A stretch of 64,000 bases of DNA from Delphinapterus leucas (taxonomy: Eukaryota > Chordata > Mammalia > Artiodactyla > Monodontidae), in contig NW_022098008.1 of the NCBI RefSeq assembly GCF_002288925.2, positions 6,471,972-6,535,971 of the forward strand, given 5' to 3'. Numbering within the stretch: position 1 is the first letter of the stretch; each line of letters opens with the position of its first letter. The notes under the pieces are model-generated. The model did not search any database. It worked only from the letters and a program-made list of their open reading frames with translations, and was not told the origin of the DNA. A program made the translations under genes and the position numbers. This document shows positions 60,546 to 64,000 of this stretch, in pieces.

Positions 60546-62725
60546 GTGGTAATTGTACGATTTGGAAATTGAGAAGTAACTGAGACCAGCTTGTCTGTCT
60601 GGTTTTTGTTTCCTGTTCTATTGGAGATTTCACTCCAGTCCTCTCTCTCACTGTGTCTTTCTTTTCAGAATATTAAATCAACTTCTACAGCAGAGGGTTA
60701 ACCAAAAGGTCTACAGCCAAGCAAATAACCTGAATGCATGAGTCTCCTGAATATAAGGCCATGGTAGGGAAGCGCCCATACCTGCCCAGAAAAAGAGTGC
60801 CTCATGCCCCCTGAGGCTTCCTCATTCATTTTATCAACAGTGCACTGAACGAATACCTTCCAGGCAGGAGCTCACAACTCTAGTACTAAAATCTGCAGTA
60901 AAATCAAGTGGGAAAAGAGCTCAACTAAAAGTTTGGTCAAAAGTATCGTTGCTTAAGAAGAATTTGAAGACCTTTTAATGCCCCTTCTGAATAAATAGAT
61001 TTTAAACTGATATCCTTTAAAAATTCAAAAATAAAATAATTTGAATGAAATAGCATAATTGGGAAATTATACAGAGCAGAAGTGGAATAAAAATTGGCTG
61101 GTATGAATATTCTAATTAGATGCCTCTTGAATTTTGTTGCTATCATAAGACTCTACGCTTTCAAAGGTTAAAGCACTTTGTTCTCTTCTGTTGTGGTAGG
61201 TCTGCAGCCACCACAGAATGAAAGTTAGGGACGCCAAGGAATTATGAACATATGCAAACTACTTAAACACTGCATTGCATTTTACAACCTGTTAACAGAA
61301 AAAAATGTTCAAATAATTTTCTTTGTTTAAATTGTAAAATATTCTAGGCTGAGTCAAAGATGACTAAGGATTATATTTACCAGTATTGGAGAATATTAGG
61401 GTGTAATGTAAATGGAGAGCCACAATTTGGAAATGCAATAGTGGTCCCTAAGCTGCTCACACAGCAACCACCCTTGGGAATCATCAGGGATAAGAGAGTC
61501 AATTTCACTTCTGTTATCTGTGCCTTAGATTCATGTTTTTTCACATTATGGTAAAGACATGAATGTGTACCAATTGTCCCCAGTAAATGGTTAGCGGAGA
61601 AATTTTGAAAAGGTAGGATTGCATTTAACTCAAGCTTTCAGCTTCCTTGGTCCAGGAAATGAGTAAGAGCGTCCTTGCTGGGGAAAATTCTTGTCAGCCT
61701 GTAGAGAGAAAATCATAGGAAGAGAGACAAGAGGTCTGTACGGATCCCAGGTCCACAGAAGGCTATGACGTGGCAAAGGTATGAAATGAAGCCGTCAGCA
61801 TGTGCACAGAGGTAGGGTCAACCAACCAGGGCTGCACCACAGAAGAGCTACACATTCTGAGTTGAGGGCCCCTGCTGCTTCGGTGGATGGTTGGAGACGA
61901 GAAATAGAAATGAACATAGGAGTGGATGATCACATGTCACACTGTCCAAGACATTCCCAGTTTATAACCAATCATCCTGGAGTAATTATTATTAGTGCCC
62001 AAAGTGTCCTAGTTTAGCCTAAAGGTTGTATGGCTAATGACTAGGGTCTTACTCTACCTTTCGTGTCTGACCAGCCTGAATTCATCTGTGGTCCCCAGTG
62101 TCCCAAGTCCAGATACCTGATTTCTTCCATTCTCAGCACAGCCTGTGAAGGTCTGACTTTTCAAATGATCCTTGTTCATGAGTGCACCTGACAGATATAA
62201 AGGTAACACCAGGTGCACTCAAGAGACAATTCATCTACCTTTTTTGTTTGGGTATATTTACACCACTTCCATTATCTGATTCATAAACATTACAGATCTG
62301 GATGGAACGCCCTGTGAATTTCTGCTCCAGAGACCTGGGAAACCTGGTCCTCCGAGCAGTTTCTTCTTCTTTGTCTTACTTTCTGTTTATAACAAAACAA
62401 AAGCCCCAAAACTGGAGGCTCAATCTGAAACAGTACTAATATACAAAATGTAAGCACATCTCCAGAGAGGGAGAAAAACTTTCCTCTCTACTCCTTTCAA
62501 ATCCATTACTTTATTTAGACTCTGAAATAATTAACCTTGATATGCCTCAGCAGTTCCCCTTCTGGTTATGGCCAAATATCTCACAATGACCAACCGTCTT
62601 GAATATTTCTACATAAAATCTGAACAAAGTACACAAAACAACACCTTAGAGGAACTGGAGGGTGACCAAAAGGAAGCAAATAGTATAGTGTGAAGTTCAA
62701 GTTTCTTTTTTCTTTCCTCTTCTTT
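60546..62725. other. No recognised feature
   Basis: Apparently single-copy DNA with short frames only. Confidence 0.4.
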
Positions 62726-62729
62726 TTTT

Positions 62730-63250
62730 AAAGCTTTTTACCAGAAAGCAGGCTTTAGTCACCTGCCTATAAGGTGTCTAAAACTCACATAGAAACCTGC
62801 TGTATTACAGGCTTGAGGAATCAGAGGACAGATTTCGGGGAAACTACAGCAGCTAGAAGGTAATGGGGGGAAATCCCTGAAAGGAGAGACTTAGATGGAG
62901 AGCTGCAGATTTGGGATATCAACTCCACACTAAGCTCTTACTGGTCCCGAACCCCTCCTGTGCACACAGATCACAAGCAGCATAGCTAATGTTGTAAGAA
63001 CTGAACAGAGATTTTGGGCGCTACCCACCAGGAGGAAGACAGTGCTTGGAGTTTGAGTCCAATCAAGTTAACTGCCTGTGAAAACAAAAAAATCAAGACC
63101 TGCCAGAGGAACATAACAGAAGAGTTTCTATGCCATATTATTCACAATGACCAAGACACAATCCAAAATTACCAGACTTACAAAGAAAGAGGAAAATGTG
63201 ACCCCTATTCAAGGGAAAATGTGACCAATGGAGACTTCATGCCCTGCAGA
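62730..63250 (+). mobile_element. Ancient L1/HAL1-type 5' region, sense
   Basis: 'ttattcacaatgaccaagac', 'caaaattaccagacttacaa' and 'aggaaaatgtgacccctatt' match the old L1 leader seen also near 37.1 and 48.9 kb. The 115-codon frame at 63014-63361 is its remnant. Confidence 0.55.
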
Positions 63251-64000
63251 GTTAGGAAGAAGAAGTGGAAAAAGCAAACACACTTAGCTAGAACCATGGG
63301 ATTCTCTGACACAGAGAGCTGGACAGAACCCTCTACTCAGATATCCACATCACACTTCTAATTTTTAAAAGTCCACTATTGAAGGGTACTCAATTCAAGC
63401 CCTCATTGATTAATACATTACTCTTTACTATCAGCAGCAGAGGACAAGGAAAGTGGGACCACACCTGGATGGAAAAAGGGAGAGAAGATTTTATGTTTCC
63501 TTGGTTATGTAAGCTTGCTTTGAACTTGCCTGTGCCTGGTGACATGTGGCATTTAAAAGAGCTGCTGGAGGAGAACTCCTGAGTTATGATGATTGTGCTG
63601 CTCATTAACTTCTCTGAGGAAGACTTTGGAGGTGATCTAATTCAACCTCATCATCTAAAAATTAGTCTTAGAAAAGTTTCAGTGACAGGGCTAGAAGATC
63701 ACACTTGGATCCCTAGCACTTTGTGCTTCAGCAACCTTCCATTTATTATTTCATTCATTTCATTGCATTTTTTATTGCATGCCTTCAATGTAACAACTAT
63801 TCTGGGATCTGGGTGTTAAAATGAACAAGGAAGATGAGGTCCCTGCATTAAATCTACTCTTGACATTCTGCCTCCAAAGCTGCCTTTTCCTGGTTTAGAC
63901 TGTTAGACCCTTATCTCTTAAGATTCTTTCAGTACGATTTTCACTTCTCATGAAAGGTTTCTATTTGTTCATTTCACTTACATGGTATTACCTCCCCCAG
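63251..64000. other. No recognised feature
   Basis: Mostly single-copy to the window edge. Confidence 0.4.

Overview
This is nuclear DNA from a mammal, almost certainly a cetacean. Ten tRNA-derived SINEs open with a 'cttccctggtggc' head (or its reverse complement) and carry the box-B-like 'gggttcg'; this is the CHR family of whales, hippos and ruminants, here in its cetacean-looking short and long forms. The LINEs are cetartiodactyl-type L1. I see no BovB or Bov-tA, which argues against a ruminant. No complete protein-coding gene is visible. The open reading frames are almost all SINE, L1 or chance frames. All identifications rest on pattern recognition and memory of families; no search was run.

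The main gene is a noncoding RNA on the minus strand, about 7.84 to 12.79 kb, that I identify as NORAD (LINC00657). It has about twelve units of roughly 300-350 nt. Units share a 'TGTATATA-GTGGACAAA' block and a short hairpin with stem AACATCTAG/CTAGATGTT. I count 16 exact Pumilio response elements (TGTANATA) on the minus strand and found none on the plus strand over the same interval. A CpG-rich promoter lies at its right-hand (5') end, and candidate poly(A) signals lie at its left end. By established knowledge NORAD RNA sequesters PUM1/PUM2 and protects genome stability.

Layout. 0-2.7 kb: an antisense L1 with a 5' inversion, interrupted by an LTR-like insert that itself carries a SINE. 2.7-7.8 kb: MIR, L1 fragments and single-copy DNA. 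7.8-13.1 kb: NORAD and its promoter. 13.3-16.7 kb: no recognised feature. 16.75-16.95 kb: an ATCC-type microsatellite. 17.0-24.3 kb: stacked antisense L1s, including one with a 5' UTR, a SINE in ORF2 and a 400-base assembly gap. 25.2-26.2 kb: two frame-compatible candidate coding exons on the minus strand. 27.37 kb: a strong CTCF-like motif. 30.4-35.5 kb: SINEs, a compact hAT transposon with a perfect 8-bp target duplication, and MER20. 36-47 kb: mainly single-copy DNA with MIR, old L1 and a GC-rich stretch at 44.9-46.1 kb. 48.8-53.4 kb: ancient L1 with nested SINEs and two further L1s with 5' inversions. 53.4-64 kb: single-copy DNA with a MaLR-type LTR, MIRs and old L1.

The 'undescribed system' candidates are internal features of NORAD: an alternating A/B dimer organisation (about 640 nt period), compensatory changes in the unit hairpin, and a Pumilio site replaced by a (TA)n microsatellite.
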